This document shows, in pieces, positions 23,769-33,084 of a stretch of DNA of 64,000 nt. The position numbers were made by a program, and so were the translations under genes. Under the pieces are notes generated by a model. It was not told the DNA's origin, made no database searches, and worked only from the letters and a program-made list of their open reading frames with translations. The stretch is from an uncultured Bacteroidales bacterium (GTDB lineage: Bacteria > Bacteroidota > Bacteroidia > Bacteroidales > P3): the NCBI GenBank assembly GCA_910578275.1, contig CAJTPR010000003.1, positions 124,001 through 188,000 of the forward strand, in the 5' to 3' direction. The first letter of the stretch is position 1, and the number at the start of each line of letters is the position of its first letter.

Positions 23769-26135
23769 ATGAACACGAGAAACTTGATCCGGACGGTCTG
23801 CGCGCTTGCTCTTTTGGCCGGTGCGCGCACCTCCGGGAACGGACAGGAAAAAATGCAGGACAAGGAAATCACGGTGGATTCCATTTACTTCTCTCCCGAC
23901 TTCGCACAGAAGACGTTGACGGGCATCGGCTCCTTGATGGAAGAGAAGGAATACCACAAGTTGGAAAAAGGCATACTATACCGTTGCGTCCGCCAGAAAA
24001 ACGGCAAGGAAAAAATGACGGTCTGGTTGAATCCGGGCAATGACGCGCGTTTTGCCGGGAATGAATGGCAGCCTCGGCATTTTGCGTTCAACGCGGCCAA
24101 GGACAGGGTGCTGCTGTTGTCGGACGTCAAGTCGGTGTATCGGCGTTCGGCGCGCTGCAGGGCCGTGGTCTGGACGTTGGGCAAGGACGGGAAATTCACC
24201 GATCCGGTCGTGTTGAGCCAGGACGGTCCGGTGCAGGAAGCCTGCTTCAGCCCGGACGGGAACAAGGTTTCCTATATCAGGCAAAACAACCTGTACTATT
24301 ACGATCTGGTCGGAAAGGTGGAAATCGCCGTGACGGTGGACGGTGAGGAAAACGTGATCCGCAACGGACATGCCGACTGGGTGTACGAGGAAGAATTCGG
24401 CATTACCAAGGCCTACGACTGGAACCCCGATTCCCGGTCGATCGCGTATCTGAAATTCGACGAATCCGCGGTGAAGGAATACGACATGACCGTCTGGGGC
24501 GACGGCTTGTATCCGACCCCCTGCTTGTACAAGTATCCCAAGGCGGGGGAGGAAAACTCCAAGGTGAGCCTTTGGCGCTACGACCTGGTTTCCCGTACGC
24601 GTTCGCCGTTCAGGTTCGATGCCGATTCGGTGGAATATGTTCCGCGCGTTTTCTGGAATCCTACGGGTTCCGAGTTGATTTTCTATACGCTGAACCGTCA
24701 TCAGGATCATTTCAGGATATGGGGCGTGGACGGGAACGGCAAGTCGCGCGTGATTTACGAAGAGCGCAATGCCGCCTATGTGGATGTGCACGACGACATC
24801 TATTTCTTCAAGGACGGACGTCGTTTCCTCATGGCCACCGGGAAGGACGGCTACAACCATTTGTACCTTTTCGATGGATCGGGCGACGACAAGGGGTTTC
24901 TGCTCACTCCCGGCCAGTATGACGTGACCCGCTTGTACGGCGTGGACGAGGCCAACGGACGCGTGTTCTTCCAGGCCGCCTACACTTCGCCTGCCGACCG
25001 CGACCTCATGTGCGTGGGACTGGACGGCAGGAACCTGCGTCGTCCGGCCTTGGACCTGCAGCTCAAGGGCGGCGGCACGTATGCCTTTTTCAATGACGAC
25101 TTCACCTATATGGTCGTGGAGCATTCCAAGGCAGACTGTCCGGCTTCCTATTATCTTTACCATATAGGCCCGCAGGACGAGCAACTGGTGCGTTGCCTGT
25201 TGAGCAACAGCCACATCGAGGAGACGGCCAAGAGGCATTCGTTCGTGAAGAAAGAGTTTTTCCGCATTCCCGTACCGCTTACCGGAATGGGCGCGAATGC
25301 GTTCATGGATGCCAGGTTCTTCGGAACGCATCGTCAGGAACAGAAAGGGGGCAAGGAGAAGAAAGGAAGCAACCAGCGTCAGGTCTACTTGCAGGCTTGG
25401 ATGATGAAGCCTGCCGAGGCGGGGACGGACGAGGCGCAAGGCAAAAGATACCCGGTGCTGATGTTTCTCTACGGCGGGCCGGGCTCGCAACAGGTGATGA
25501 ACGAGTTGCGCCCGTACCAGACGGCGGATTACGCGTGGTACCAGATGTTGGTCAGAAAAGGCTATGTCGTGGTCTGCGTGGACAACAGGGGAACCGGCGG
25601 CCGGGGCGAGGCGTTCAAGAAATGCACTTACCTGCAACTGGGCAAATACGAGACCCAGGACCAGATAGCCGCCGCCCGCCATATAGGCGGACTTCCGTAT
25701 GTGGATTCTTCCCGCATCGGCATCTGGGGCTGGAGTTACGGCGGTTTCATGTCGTCCAATTGCCTGTTCCAAGGCAATGGCGTGTTCAAGGCGGCCATGG
25801 CCGTGGCTCCCGTGACCAATTGGAAATATTACGACAACGTATATACGGAACGCTTCATGCGCACGCCTGCCGAAAACCCCGACGGCTATGAATTGAACAG
25901 CCCCGTGCACCATGCAGGCAAGTTGCAGGGCGATTACCTGCTGGTCCATGGCACGGCCGACGACAACGTGCATTTCCAGAACTCGGTGGATCTGGTCACC
26001 GCCTTGCAGAAGGCCGGCAAGCAGTTCCGTTTCATGATGTATCCCGACAAGAACCACGGCATGGGAGGCAACGAGGGTTCGTCGCGTCCTCACCTGTATC
26101 ATTTGCTGACAAGGTTCATACTCGAAAACCTGTAA
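23769..26135 (+). CDS. Dipeptidyl-peptidase IV family serine peptidase (S9B)
   Basis: A 788-residue secreted peptidase that removes Xaa-Pro dipeptides from peptide N-termini. ATG 23769 gives a signal peptide (NLIRTVCALALLAGAR); the frame is open further upstream but without a signal. Residues about 80-530 form the eight-bladed propeller (DPPIV_N), with HADWVYEEEFGITKAYDWNP carrying the Glu-Glu substrate clamp. The catalytic hydrolase domain shows GIWGWSYGGFMSS (Ser nucleophile), HGTADDNVHFQN (Asp) and DKNHGMGG (His). Full length. The next gene starts 5 bp after its stop. Confidence 0.96.
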   Translation: MNTRNLIRTVCALALLAGARTSGNGQEKMQDKEITVDSIYFSPDFAQKTLTGIGSLMEEKEYHKLEKGILYRCVRQKNGKEKMTVWLNPGNDARFAGNEWQPRHFAFNAAKDRVLLLSDVKSVYRRSARCRAVVWTLGKDGKFTDPVVLSQDGPVQEACFSPDGNKVSYIRQNNLYYYDLVGKVEIAVTVDGEENVIRNGHADWVYEEEFGITKAYDWNPDSRSIAYLKFDESAVKEYDMTVWGDGLYPTPCLYKYPKAGEENSKVSLWRYDLVSRTRSPFRFDADSVEYVPRVFWNPTGSELIFYTLNRHQDHFRIWGVDGNGKSRVIYEERNAAYVDVHDDIYFFKDGRRFLMATGKDGYNHLYLFDGSGDDKGFLLTPGQYDVTRLYGVDEANGRVFFQAAYTSPADRDLMCVGLDGRNLRRPALDLQLKGGGTYAFFNDDFTYMVVEHSKADCPASYYLYHIGPQDEQLVRCLLSNSHIEETAKRHSFVKKEFFRIPVPLTGMGANAFMDARFFGTHRQEQKGGKEKKGSNQRQVYLQAWMMKPAEAGTDEAQGKRYPVLMFLYGGPGSQQVMNELRPYQTADYAWYQMLVRKGYVVVCVDNRGTGGRGEAFKKCTYLQLGKYETQDQIAAARHIGGLPYVDSSRIGIWGWSYGGFMSSNCLFQGNGVFKAAMAVAPVTNWKYYDNVYTERFMRTPAENPDGYELNSPVHHAGKLQGDYLLVHGTADDNVHFQNSVDLVTALQKAGKQFRFMMYPDKNHGMGGNEGSSRPHLYHLLTRFILENL

Positions 26136-26140
26136 GGAAG

Positions 26141-27649
26141 ATGCGTCGTTGGATAGGAATGGCGGCATTCCTTCTCGTTTTGCCGGTCTCTTTGCGGGCG
26201 TCGGCTTCCGACTATACGGTAAGGATCAGCGGAACGGCCAAGGGCGCGGAGGGCAGGGAAATCGTCTGGCGTGCCGATGCCGATCCGTTTTCCATGCGCT
26301 ACGTGGAACTGGACAGATGCCGTATCGATGAAAACGGCGCGTTCGTGTTGCAGACCGACCTAGTCGCGGACGTTTTGCCTACTTATCTTGTCATAGATTA
26401 CTATGCCACGGTCTTTTTCGCGCGGGCGGGCAGCGATTACCGGTTGCGGATGGCGCCGTTCGATTACCATGCGGACGAGACTCGCAACGCTTTCGTCCCC
26501 TCCGACCAGTTGCCCTCCCTGCAGTACGTCTTGCTCGACGAGGACGGCCGGCCCGACACGGTCGGGCTCAATGCGCTTCTGGGGCGTTATTCCCGATTGT
26601 ACGACAGGATGGTGGCCAGGAATTTCGAACAAATCGGCATCAGGAAGGATTCCCGGCCGGTGACGAGGTTCATCCAGGTGGCCGATTCGGTTTTCGGGGA
26701 CGTGGACGACGCCTATTTCAAGGCGTATCGAATTTATACGGAGGCGGCACTGGAGGAATTTTCCGGTTTGTCGTCGCGCAAGGAACTCTACGAACGTTAC
26801 CTGAAAGACCGGCCTTTGGCCGAGGAAAATCCCGCATGGGTGGCGTTCGTCAAGTCGTATTACACGGATTACTTCCAGACCAACCGCTTTCTTCCGTTCG
26901 CCCAGGTGGCGAGGATTCTCAATCGCAAGGACCTTACGGCGGGCGAGCGTCTGGCGTGCCTTGCCGACAGCATGGGGCTTGACTATTCGTTGAAAGGGGA
27001 ACGGCTTCGCGAACGGGTGCTCATCGGGGCTTGTGCCGAAGTCAGGGGCGATGAACGCGTCGATGAGGAGAATCTGCTCGAAATGTTACGTTTCTTGGCG
27101 GTGAACACCAAGTTTCCCGGACATGCCAAGGCCTTGGAGAACCTTTTACGGGCTGTCAGGGAGGCTGAAGAACGCCGTTATTTCACGGAGGTCGAACTGG
27201 CCGACAGTGCCGGAAACGAGATTCCGGTCGGCAACCTGCTCGAAAAGGACAAGTTCCACTATTTCGTTTTCGTCCGTGCGGATTATGAACGTTGTCCTTC
27301 GTGCCGGGAGGAGGCGGACTTGCTGGAAAAGATCTGGAACGCGGCCTCGGAAGATGTCCGGCGGGCGGTGAAGATCGTTTTTGTGAACTGCGACTATCCT
27401 TTTGCCGCTTATTATCACGATTTCATGCGTCGCCGTTATCCTTGGCCGTACCTGCATTTCAACGGCAATATCGACTGGGTGAGGACCGTCGACGCGGCAA
27501 GGTTCCCCGCATTCGTGCTGGTGGACGATACGGGACGCGTGCTCGATGCGTCTTTCAACGCGCCCGGCAACGGGTTGCCGGACGCGTTCGAGAAGATGGG
27601 AAGACTCAGGATTCGCAAGGAACGTTCAAGAAGCGGCTCGAAAGATTAG
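26141..27649 (+). CDS. Secreted thioredoxin-fold protein with CPSC motif
   Basis: A 502-residue envelope protein with an N-terminal signal peptide (GMAAFLLVLPVSLRASA) and a C-terminal thioredoxin-like domain (about residues 340-490). That domain shows the redox-type motif ERCPSCREEADLLEKI, a central strand AVKIVFVNCDYPF, and a later FPAFVLVDDTGRVLDAS with the usual cis-Pro position. The N-terminal 330 residues are a Bacteroidetes-specific region (beta-sandwich-like start, then helical), as found in AhpC/TSA-like lipoproteins of polysaccharide users. It is probably cotranscribed with the DPP IV gene (5 bp apart). A thiol-disulfide role is likely; the partner is unknown. Confidence 0.75.
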   Translation: MRRWIGMAAFLLVLPVSLRASASDYTVRISGTAKGAEGREIVWRADADPFSMRYVELDRCRIDENGAFVLQTDLVADVLPTYLVIDYYATVFFARAGSDYRLRMAPFDYHADETRNAFVPSDQLPSLQYVLLDEDGRPDTVGLNALLGRYSRLYDRMVARNFEQIGIRKDSRPVTRFIQVADSVFGDVDDAYFKAYRIYTEAALEEFSGLSSRKELYERYLKDRPLAEENPAWVAFVKSYYTDYFQTNRFLPFAQVARILNRKDLTAGERLACLADSMGLDYSLKGERLRERVLIGACAEVRGDERVDEENLLEMLRFLAVNTKFPGHAKALENLLRAVREAEERRYFTEVELADSAGNEIPVGNLLEKDKFHYFVFVRADYERCPSCREEADLLEKIWNAASEDVRRAVKIVFVNCDYPFAAYYHDFMRRRYPWPYLHFNGNIDWVRTVDAARFPAFVLVDDTGRVLDASFNAPGNGLPDAFEKMGRLRIRKERSRSGSKD

Positions 27650-28109
27650 CTATCGAGGCGTACATCTGGCCGGATTTCATCCTTATCTCGGAAACCGACA
27701 GCCATTCGGCTTTCTCTATGCCTTCTTCGATCTGCGGGACAGGGCGTCGGGCTTCGGGCGTCCGCATCAGGAACCATGCGGTCTTTTTTATGCGGAAGAC
27801 GTTGTCCGCTCCGCGCATGAAATGATAGGTGTGCCCTGCCGGGCGTATGATTTCAAGTTCTTCCAGCCCGGTTTCCTCCCGCACTTCGCGCAGGGCGTTT
27901 TCTTCGTCGCTTTCCCCTTTTTCCTTTTTCCCTTTGGGCAGGTCCCACATCCCGTTCCTGAAAATGTAAAGGAACCTGGGTTCGGGGAAGGCCGTTCGGA
28001 CAATGCCTCCGGCGGCTTCCACCACGGGGAAGTTTCCGGCAAAGGCGTCGAATTCCTTTTCGCTGAAGCAAAGGTGCCTGTCTTGCCAGAAGATGTCGAT
28101 CGTCTTCAT
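27606..28109 (-). CDS. Nudix hydrolase
   Basis: A 167-residue Nudix pyrophosphohydrolase. The Nudix box fits G-x5-E-x7-REVREETGL exactly, beginning at GKKEKGESDEEN (about residues 61-83). ATG 28109 overlaps the stop codon of pepD by one base (TGATG), so translation is probably coupled and longer in-frame starts are unlikely. The upstream part has EAAGGIVRTAFPEPRFLYIFRNGMWDLPKG, typical of general NUDIX proteins. Substrate unknown. Its 3' end overlaps the convergent thioredoxin-fold gene by 44 bp. Confidence 0.93.
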   Translation of the reverse strand: MKTIDIFWQDRHLCFSEKEFDAFAGNFPVVEAAGGIVRTAFPEPRFLYIFRNGMWDLPKGKKEKGESDEENALREVREETGLEELEIIRPAGHTYHFMRGADNVFRIKKTAWFLMRTPEARRPVPQIEEGIEKAEWLSVSEIRMKSGQMYASIANLSSRFLNVPCES

Positions 28110-29578
28110 CAGATGCGTTTGAGCAGTTCCTTGGTAAGTAGCCAGAAGCGGGTGACGGTGGACAGTTCCACGCGTTCGTCGGGCGAATGGACACCGCGCA
28201 TCGTCGGACCGTAGGAAACCATGTCCATGTCGGGATATTTTTCGCTGAACAGGCCGCATTCCAGTCCGGCGTGGATGGCCAAGGCCTTGCCTTCCTCGTG
28301 GAAAAGGTCCTTGAACGTCTCCAATATCAGTTTCAGGACGGGCGATTCGGGGTTGGGATTCCAACCGGGATAGCCTTCGCCGTGTTCGGTCTTGGCGCCG
28401 ATGGCCTTGAAGCAGGCGGCCACGCGTTGGGCGGCGGCGTGTTTGGCGCTTTCCACCGAAGAACGCTGGCTGGTGGTGATCAGGACATGGTCGTCCATGG
28501 TCTTGACTGCCGCCAGATTGGTGGAGGTTTCCACGAAGCCGTCGATTTCGTCGCTCATGCGCAATACTCCGTGCGGGCAGGCCAGCAACGCGTCGATCAA
28601 CTTTTCCTGATGGTCTTCATCCAACAGGAAAGCGGGCGTCTGCGCCGGAGAACAAGCCAGGTCGAGGCCGGGTTCGGTGACGCGGTATTCGTCGGCGAAG
28701 ATTTTCTTGAATGCGGAGGTTTCTTCCTTGAGGAGTTGTCCGTCTTTTACTCCGATTACCGCCGAGGCCTCGCGGGCGATGGCGTTGCGCAGGTTCCCGC
28801 CGTTGAACGAAGCCATGCGGAATCCGGTCTTCAATCCCAGGTTGTAGAGGAAACGAGCCAGAAGTTGGTTGGCGTTGGCGCGGCCTTTGTTGATGTCGTC
28901 GCCCGAATGGCCGCCCAAAAGTCCTTTTACCGTGACTTGATAGTATTTCAAGTCGTTCCCGGCCGCCTTTTTGGCAAACGGGTATTCGATGACCGTGTCG
29001 ATGCCGCCCGCGCAACCGATGAAGAAAAGCGCGTCGTCTTCCGAGTCGAGGTTGAGCAGGATCTTGCCTTCGAGAAAGTCTTTCTCAAGTCCGAACGCGC
29101 CGGTGAGCCCCGTTTCCTCGTCCACGGTGAAAAGGCATTCCAGCGGCCCGTGTTCGATATCGTCGGAGGCCAAGATGGCCAGTTCGGTGGCCACGCCAAG
29201 GCCGTTGTCGGCTCCCAACGTCGTTTCTTTCGCTTTCAGCCATCCGTCTTCCACATGTACTTCGATGGGGTCGGTCTCGAAATCGTGCTTGGAATCGCCG
29301 TTCTTTTCGCATACCATGTCCATGTGGCTTTGCAAGATGACGCAAGGCTTTCCTTCGCGCCCCGGCGTGGCGGGTTTGCGGATGAGCACGTTGCCCGTCT
29401 TGTCCGTTTTCACGTCCAGATGGTGCTTCCGGGCGAAATCCACAAGATAGGCGCGTATCTTTTCTTCTTTCTTGGAAGGCCGCGGAATACGCAGCACTTC
29501 GCCGAAATATTTCCAAAGGATTCGGGGTTCGAGGGTTTCAAGGACTTCGTTCATGATCATGTTATGTTTTGATTCCAT
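28109..29578 (-). CDS. pepD: Aminoacyl-histidine dipeptidase PepD (M20)
   Basis: A 489-residue zinc dipeptidase (Xaa-His/carnosinase type). Zinc and catalytic motifs: VILQSHMDMVCEK (His, Asp), LGADNGLGVAT (bridging Asp), FTVDEETGLTGAFG (catalytic Glu pair) and HAGLECGLFSEKYPDMDMVSYGP near the end. A lid/dimerisation domain with LLGGHSGDDINKGRANA lies between. ATG 29578 overlaps the stop of the PLD-family gene (TAATG); ATGs at 29560 and 29554 are also possible, and the last best fits family N-termini. It is coupled to the downstream Nudix gene by TGATG. Confidence 0.95.
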   Translation of the reverse strand: MESKHNMIMNEVLETLEPRILWKYFGEVLRIPRPSKKEEKIRAYLVDFARKHHLDVKTDKTGNVLIRKPATPGREGKPCVILQSHMDMVCEKNGDSKHDFETDPIEVHVEDGWLKAKETTLGADNGLGVATELAILASDDIEHGPLECLFTVDEETGLTGAFGLEKDFLEGKILLNLDSEDDALFFIGCAGGIDTVIEYPFAKKAAGNDLKYYQVTVKGLLGGHSGDDINKGRANANQLLARFLYNLGLKTGFRMASFNGGNLRNAIAREASAVIGVKDGQLLKEETSAFKKIFADEYRVTEPGLDLACSPAQTPAFLLDEDHQEKLIDALLACPHGVLRMSDEIDGFVETSTNLAAVKTMDDHVLITTSQRSSVESAKHAAAQRVAACFKAIGAKTEHGEGYPGWNPNPESPVLKLILETFKDLFHEEGKALAIHAGLECGLFSEKYPDMDMVSYGPTMRGVHSPDERVELSTVTRFWLLTKELLKRI

Positions 29579-30654
29579 TAAAAAAGGTGCCTGAAAGGCG
29601 TGAGCAGCCATTCGATGATGCGTGTTATCCGGGGCGTGTTGAGCCATTTCTCGTAGTCGAAATCCTCCGAGGCTTCGGTCGTACGGGCGATGTGCTCGTC
29701 GAGAAGGCCCACGATTTCGGGATTCTCGCCGTAGAGCATGATCTCGTACTGGTAACGGAAACTGCGGTAGTCCATGTTGGCCGACCCCATCAGGAAACGT
29801 TTCTTGTCTACCAACAGGCATTTGGCGTGCAACAGGTCGGGTTTGTAGAACTTCCATCGGATTCCCGCCTTGTACATGGGCCCTGTGTGCTTGTTGCGCA
29901 GCAAGTCCACCAGCGAGACGTCCGAGTGGAGCGGCACGTGCAGGACGACCTTCACTCCGTGCTGGGCCGCATGCACGAGCGCCTTGCGGATCTTGTGTCC
30001 GGGCAGGAAGTAGGGCGTTTCCACCAGGATTTCCTCCTTGGCGTTCTCTATCATCTTGAGCATGTAGTTGCGCACTTCCTGGAAATAGGCCGTCGGGGTG
30101 TCTTGTATGATGCCGTAGCCGTGGTAGTTGATGATTTTCGTCCGCTCGAACGGCACCATGTCGTACAACTTGTATTTCTCGGCGCTGTGCAGGAAACACC
30201 CCTTGAACTTGCGGGTGATGGGGTTTTCCATGCGCAGGTTGAGGTCGCGCCAGTTGAGGCAATAGGCGGTGATGTTGCTCGATCCGATATAGGTGATCTT
30301 GTCGTCGATAAGGAGCAGCTTGCGATGGTTGCGCGTATTGTTCCTGGCGAAACTGTTGGAAAGGAAGAATTTTATTTTCTTGAAGAACAGTACCTTTACG
30401 CCCGCTTGCCGTAGTTCTTCGAAGAAAGCGGCGGGCTTGGTGCCGTAGGCGTCCACCAGCAGGCGTATTTCTATGCCTTCCTTGGCCTTTTCCAGCAGCA
30501 CGTCCTTGAACCTGCGCCCGATGGCGTCGTCGTTGAAACGGTAGGTTTCCAGGTAAACGTATTTCCCGGCTTGGCGTATGTCTTCCATCATCGACGAGAA
30601 CAAGCGCAGGTTGTCGTCGAAAAGTTGTACGGAAATGGAGGGGCTTTCGGACAT
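29578..30654 (-). CDS. Phospholipase D family protein, cardiolipin synthase-like
   Basis: A 358-residue protein with two HKD-type catalytic motifs: NHRKLLLIDDKITYIGSSN (about residues 135-153) and HAKCLLVDKKRFLMGSANMD (about 265-284). This identifies the PLD superfamily and resembles the catalytic half of cardiolipin synthases (2 phosphatidylglycerol to cardiolipin + glycerol). The N-terminal transmembrane helices of classical Cls are missing, so it may be a ClsB/YbhO-like soluble form or another phosphodiesterase. It precedes pepD with overlapping stop/start codons. Confidence 0.85.
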   Translation of the reverse strand: MSESPSISVQLFDDNLRLFSSMMEDIRQAGKYVYLETYRFNDDAIGRRFKDVLLEKAKEGIEIRLLVDAYGTKPAAFFEELRQAGVKVLFFKKIKFFLSNSFARNNTRNHRKLLLIDDKITYIGSSNITAYCLNWRDLNLRMENPITRKFKGCFLHSAEKYKLYDMVPFERTKIINYHGYGIIQDTPTAYFQEVRNYMLKMIENAKEEILVETPYFLPGHKIRKALVHAAQHGVKVVLHVPLHSDVSLVDLLRNKHTGPMYKAGIRWKFYKPDLLHAKCLLVDKKRFLMGSANMDYRSFRYQYEIMLYGENPEIVGLLDEHIARTTEASEDFDYEKWLNTPRITRIIEWLLTPFRHLF

Positions 30655-30732
30655 GGTCGTGACTTGGTGGCTTTGCGGGCCGTGATGCAGGAGGCGAATT
30701 TACAAAAATCTCCGAAAAAGGCGGGGAAGCTA

Positions 30733-31425
30733 CTAGGATTGCTCCCTTTCGAAATGTTTCCACAGGACATGGTCGGGAACGGGCGCTACCAGTTCGAGCG
30801 GGGTTTGACGCACGGGATGGACGAGATGCAGGGAACGGGCGTGGAGGCTGATGCTCCCGTCGGGATTGCTCCGTTTGTCGCCGTATTTCAGGTCGCCTTG
30901 GATAGGACAGCCCATGGCGGCCAATTGGGCGCGTATCTGGTGGTGCCTGCCCGTGTGCAGCCGCACTTCCAGCAAGAAATAGTTGTCGGAACTTCCCAGC
31001 AAGCGGTAGGAAAGTTCCGCCCTTTGCGCGCCCGGATCGGTGGCCTGGCAAACGTAAGACTTGTTCTGTTTCTCGTTCTTGGTCAGGTATTGGACCAGTC
31101 GGTCTTGTCCGCGGGCGGGTGCATGGCGGGTAATCGCCCAGTAGGTCTTTTGCAGTTGCCGTTGCCGGATCGATTCGTTGAGCCTTTCCAGCGCCTTGCT
31201 GGTCTTGGCCAGCAGCAGCACGCCGCTGACGGGACGGTCCAGGCGGTGCGGGACTCCCAGGAACACGTTTCCCGGCTTATGGTCGCGTAGCTTGATGAAA
31301 TCCTTGAACAGTTCGCTCAAGGGCCGGTCTCCCGTCTTGTCGCCTTGCACGATTTGCCCGGCTTTTTTGTTGACCACCAGCAGATGGTTGTCTTCGTACA
31401 GGATAGGGGCTGGTTCGATACACAT
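30733..31425 (-). CDS. RluA family pseudouridine synthase
   Basis: A 230-residue RNA pseudouridine synthase. The catalytic motif is VPHRLDRPVSGVLLLAKT with the essential Asp (HRLDRPVSG). It also has LHTGRHHQIRAQLA and GDLKYGDKRS. No S4 domain is present, as in short RluA/RsuA-like forms (RluA, TruC type). The start ATG 31425 overlaps the panB stop by one base (TGATG); longer frames upstream run antisense through panB and are rejected. The target uridine in rRNA or tRNA cannot be inferred. Confidence 0.94.
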   Translation of the reverse strand: MCIEPAPILYEDNHLLVVNKKAGQIVQGDKTGDRPLSELFKDFIKLRDHKPGNVFLGVPHRLDRPVSGVLLLAKTSKALERLNESIRQRQLQKTYWAITRHAPARGQDRLVQYLTKNEKQNKSYVCQATDPGAQRAELSYRLLGSSDNYFLLEVRLHTGRHHQIRAQLAAMGCPIQGDLKYGDKRSNPDGSISLHARSLHLVHPVRQTPLELVAPVPDHVLWKHFEREQS

Positions 31426-32246
31426 CAGTATTGTTCCTTTTCGTCGGGAAAGTCGGAGGATTTCACGTCCCGGATGTAATGTTCCACGGCGTGGACGATT
31501 TGTTCGCCCAGATCGAGGTAGCGTCGCAGGAAACGAGGGGAGAATCCTTGGGTGATGCCCAGCATGTCCTGCAATACGAGCACTTGGCCGTCGATGTCGC
31601 TTCCCGCGCCTATGCCTATGACGGGGATGGAAAGCGTCCGGCTCGTTTCCTTGGCCAGGGCGGCGGGAATCTTTTCCAGCACGAGCGAGAAACAACCGGT
31701 CGATTCCAAAAGGCGCGCGTCGCCGAGCAGCTTGGCGGCTTCCTTCTGTTCGGTGGCACGCACGGCGTAGGTGCCGAACTGGTTGATGGATTGCGGGGTG
31801 AGCCCCAAGTGGCCCATGACGGGAATGCCGGCGGAAATGATTTTCCGGATCGATTCGACGGCTTCGGCGCCGCCCTCCATCTTCACCGCGTCCGCACCGG
31901 TCTCTTTCATGATGCGGATAGCCGAGCGCAAGGCTTCCAGCGGGTCGCCCTGGTAGGAGCCGAACGGCATGTCCACCACGACCAAGGCGTGTTTCACGGC
32001 GCGTGTCACGGAAGATGCGTGGTAGATCATCTGGTCCAACGAGATAGGCAGCGTGGTAGGGTGGCCGGCCATGACGTTGGCGGCCGAGTCGCCCACCAAT
32101 ATGGCGTCGATGCCTGCCTGGTCCAACAGCCTGGCCAATGAGTAGTCGTAGGCCGTAAGCATGGCTATCTTCTTGTTCTCGGCTTTCATCTGCGCCAACG
32201 TGCGTGTGGTCACCTTGTTGGCGGAAACTTGTTTGGCAGTGCTCAT
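31425..32246 (-). CDS. panB: 3-methyl-2-oxobutanoate hydroxymethyltransferase
   Basis: A 273-residue enzyme of pantothenate synthesis (ketoisovalerate + 5,10-methylene-THF to ketopantoate). Motifs: KIAMLTAYDYSLARLLDQAGID, LVGDSAANVMAGHPTTLP (metal Asp), VVVDMPFGSYQG, VKMEGGAE, GIPVMGHLGLTPQS and PVIGIGAGSDIDGQVLVL. ATG 32246 is preferred to an in-frame TTG at 32252. It is coupled by TGATG to the RluA-type gene downstream. folD, which makes folate derivatives, lies elsewhere in the window. Confidence 0.97.
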   Translation of the reverse strand: MSTAKQVSANKVTTRTLAQMKAENKKIAMLTAYDYSLARLLDQAGIDAILVGDSAANVMAGHPTTLPISLDQMIYHASSVTRAVKHALVVVDMPFGSYQGDPLEALRSAIRIMKETGADAVKMEGGAEAVESIRKIISAGIPVMGHLGLTPQSINQFGTYAVRATEQKEAAKLLGDARLLESTGCFSLVLEKIPAALAKETSRTLSIPVIGIGAGSDIDGQVLVLQDMLGITQGFSPRFLRRYLDLGEQIVHAVEHYIRDVKSSDFPDEKEQY

Positions 32247-32533
32247 CTTCAAGGTACGGTTTTATGTCGCAAAGGTGCAAAAAAAAAGCGGGATACCGGA
32301 AAGCCTGTGCTTCGACGGAGCGTGCGGTGATCCGGACTTGTCGGAAAAATAAGGCCAAAGTCGAACAAGGAAGACGTTGCCGGTATTCGGATTACCGGCG
32401 AAGACGTGCCCGGAATCGTCGGTTTCCGACAAGATTTGTTTATTAGGAAAAAAAATACGACCTTTGCGTTCCATTTTGGCGGAGGTCGCGGCGCGGCCTT
32501 GTTGACGCCGCGCAATTAAAAACATTTACAGCC
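32247..32533. other. Divergent panB-rpmB intergenic region
   Basis: 287 bp without a credible gene. It holds a minus-strand CACCTTTG that may be the panB -7 box, a small GCCGGTA/TACCGGC hairpin near 32380-32400, and the rpmB promoter described separately. Confidence 0.6.
32435..32466 (+). promoter_or_regulatory. rpmB promoter
   Basis: -33 TTTG (32435-32438), 20-nt spacer, -7-like GACCTTTG (32459-32466, one mismatch to TAnnTTTG). It is 67 bp from the rpmB start. Confidence 0.5.
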
Positions 32534-32773
32534 ATGTCGAAAGTTTGTGAAATAACCGGAAAGAAAGTTGTCAGTGGAAACCACGTTTCGCACTCCAACA
32601 TCAAGACCCGTCGCAAGTTTTATCCCAATTTGCAGACAAAGAAGTTCTATGTGCCCGAAGAAGACGCTTGGATCACATTGCGCGTTTCGGCCAAGGGTAT
32701 CAGGAACATCAACAAGAAGGGCATCATGGCTTGCTTGCTGGAGGCCGAAGCCAACGGCTTGTTGCGTCTCTGA
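32534..32773 (+). CDS. rpmB: 50S ribosomal protein L28
   Basis: A 79-residue ribosomal large-subunit protein, full length for Bacteroidetes L28 (KVCEITGKKVVSGNHVSHS, RRKFYPNLQTKKFYV, ITLRVSAKGIRNINKKG). It has its own promoter and a strong terminator. In most Bacteroidetes rpmB is followed directly by rpmG (L33) and a small DUF4295-type gene. Here these are absent and a lower-GC toxin-antitoxin-like island follows. Confidence 0.98.
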   Translation: MSKVCEITGKKVVSGNHVSHSNIKTRRKFYPNLQTKKFYVPEEDAWITLRVSAKGIRNINKKGIMACLLEAEANGLLRL

Positions 32774-32795
32774 TCAAGTTCCGAAAAAAATATCC

Positions 32796-32828
32796 AAAGG
32801 CGGGGAGGGCATGCTTCCCGCCTTTTTT
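32796..32828 (+). terminator. rpmB terminator
   Basis: AAAGGCGGG pairs with CCCGCCTTT around a 12-nt loop, followed by a T-run, 22 bp after the rpmB stop. Confidence 0.85.
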
Positions 32829-33038
32829 TTGTTTGCCCGGCGGCAGTTCCCCTATACCGTAGTCCTGCCTGCTTGCGGTGCGCACCACCAGCACATTTTC
32901 CGGTTTTCCGATGCTGTATGTGGAATGGTTGGCCGTTTGCAGAAGGGTTTGCAGTGCAATGTCAAAGAATGGAAACAGCGTGCGATTCGGTTTTAGGCTG
33001 TTTTTAGGGATTCAAGGACGAGAGATGGTAATAATTGC

Positions 33039-33046
33039 TATTTTTG
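33039..33046 (+). promoter_or_regulatory. -7 box of the Panacea/toxin pair
   Basis: TATTTTTG matches TAnnTTTG exactly, 43 bp before the ATG of the Panacea-domain gene. No clear -33 box. Confidence 0.45.
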
Positions 33047-33077
33047 CAGAAAGGCGGAGAGATGAGCCGCCCAAGAA

Positions 33078-33084
33078 AAGGAGG
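33078..33084 (+). promoter_or_regulatory. Strong Shine-Dalgarno of the Panacea-domain gene
   Basis: AAGGAGG lies 5 nt before the ATG at 33090. Such a site is unusual among the genes of this window, which mostly lack one. It fixes the start and fits a foreign origin. Confidence 0.65.

Noticed and set aside
23976..26168. Minus-strand 730-residue open frame opposite DPP IV
   Set aside because: The plus strand encodes a complete S9 peptidase with catalytic triad; the antisense frame is a codon-bias artefact.
29569..31051. Upstream extension of the PepD frame to 31051 on the minus strand
   Set aside because: The extension runs antisense to or in another frame of the PLD-family gene and lacks family similarity; PepD homologues begin near 29554-29578.
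31425..32358. Upstream extension of the RluA-type frame to 32358
   Set aside because: It lies in another frame of panB; the RluA start at 31425 is coupled to the panB stop.
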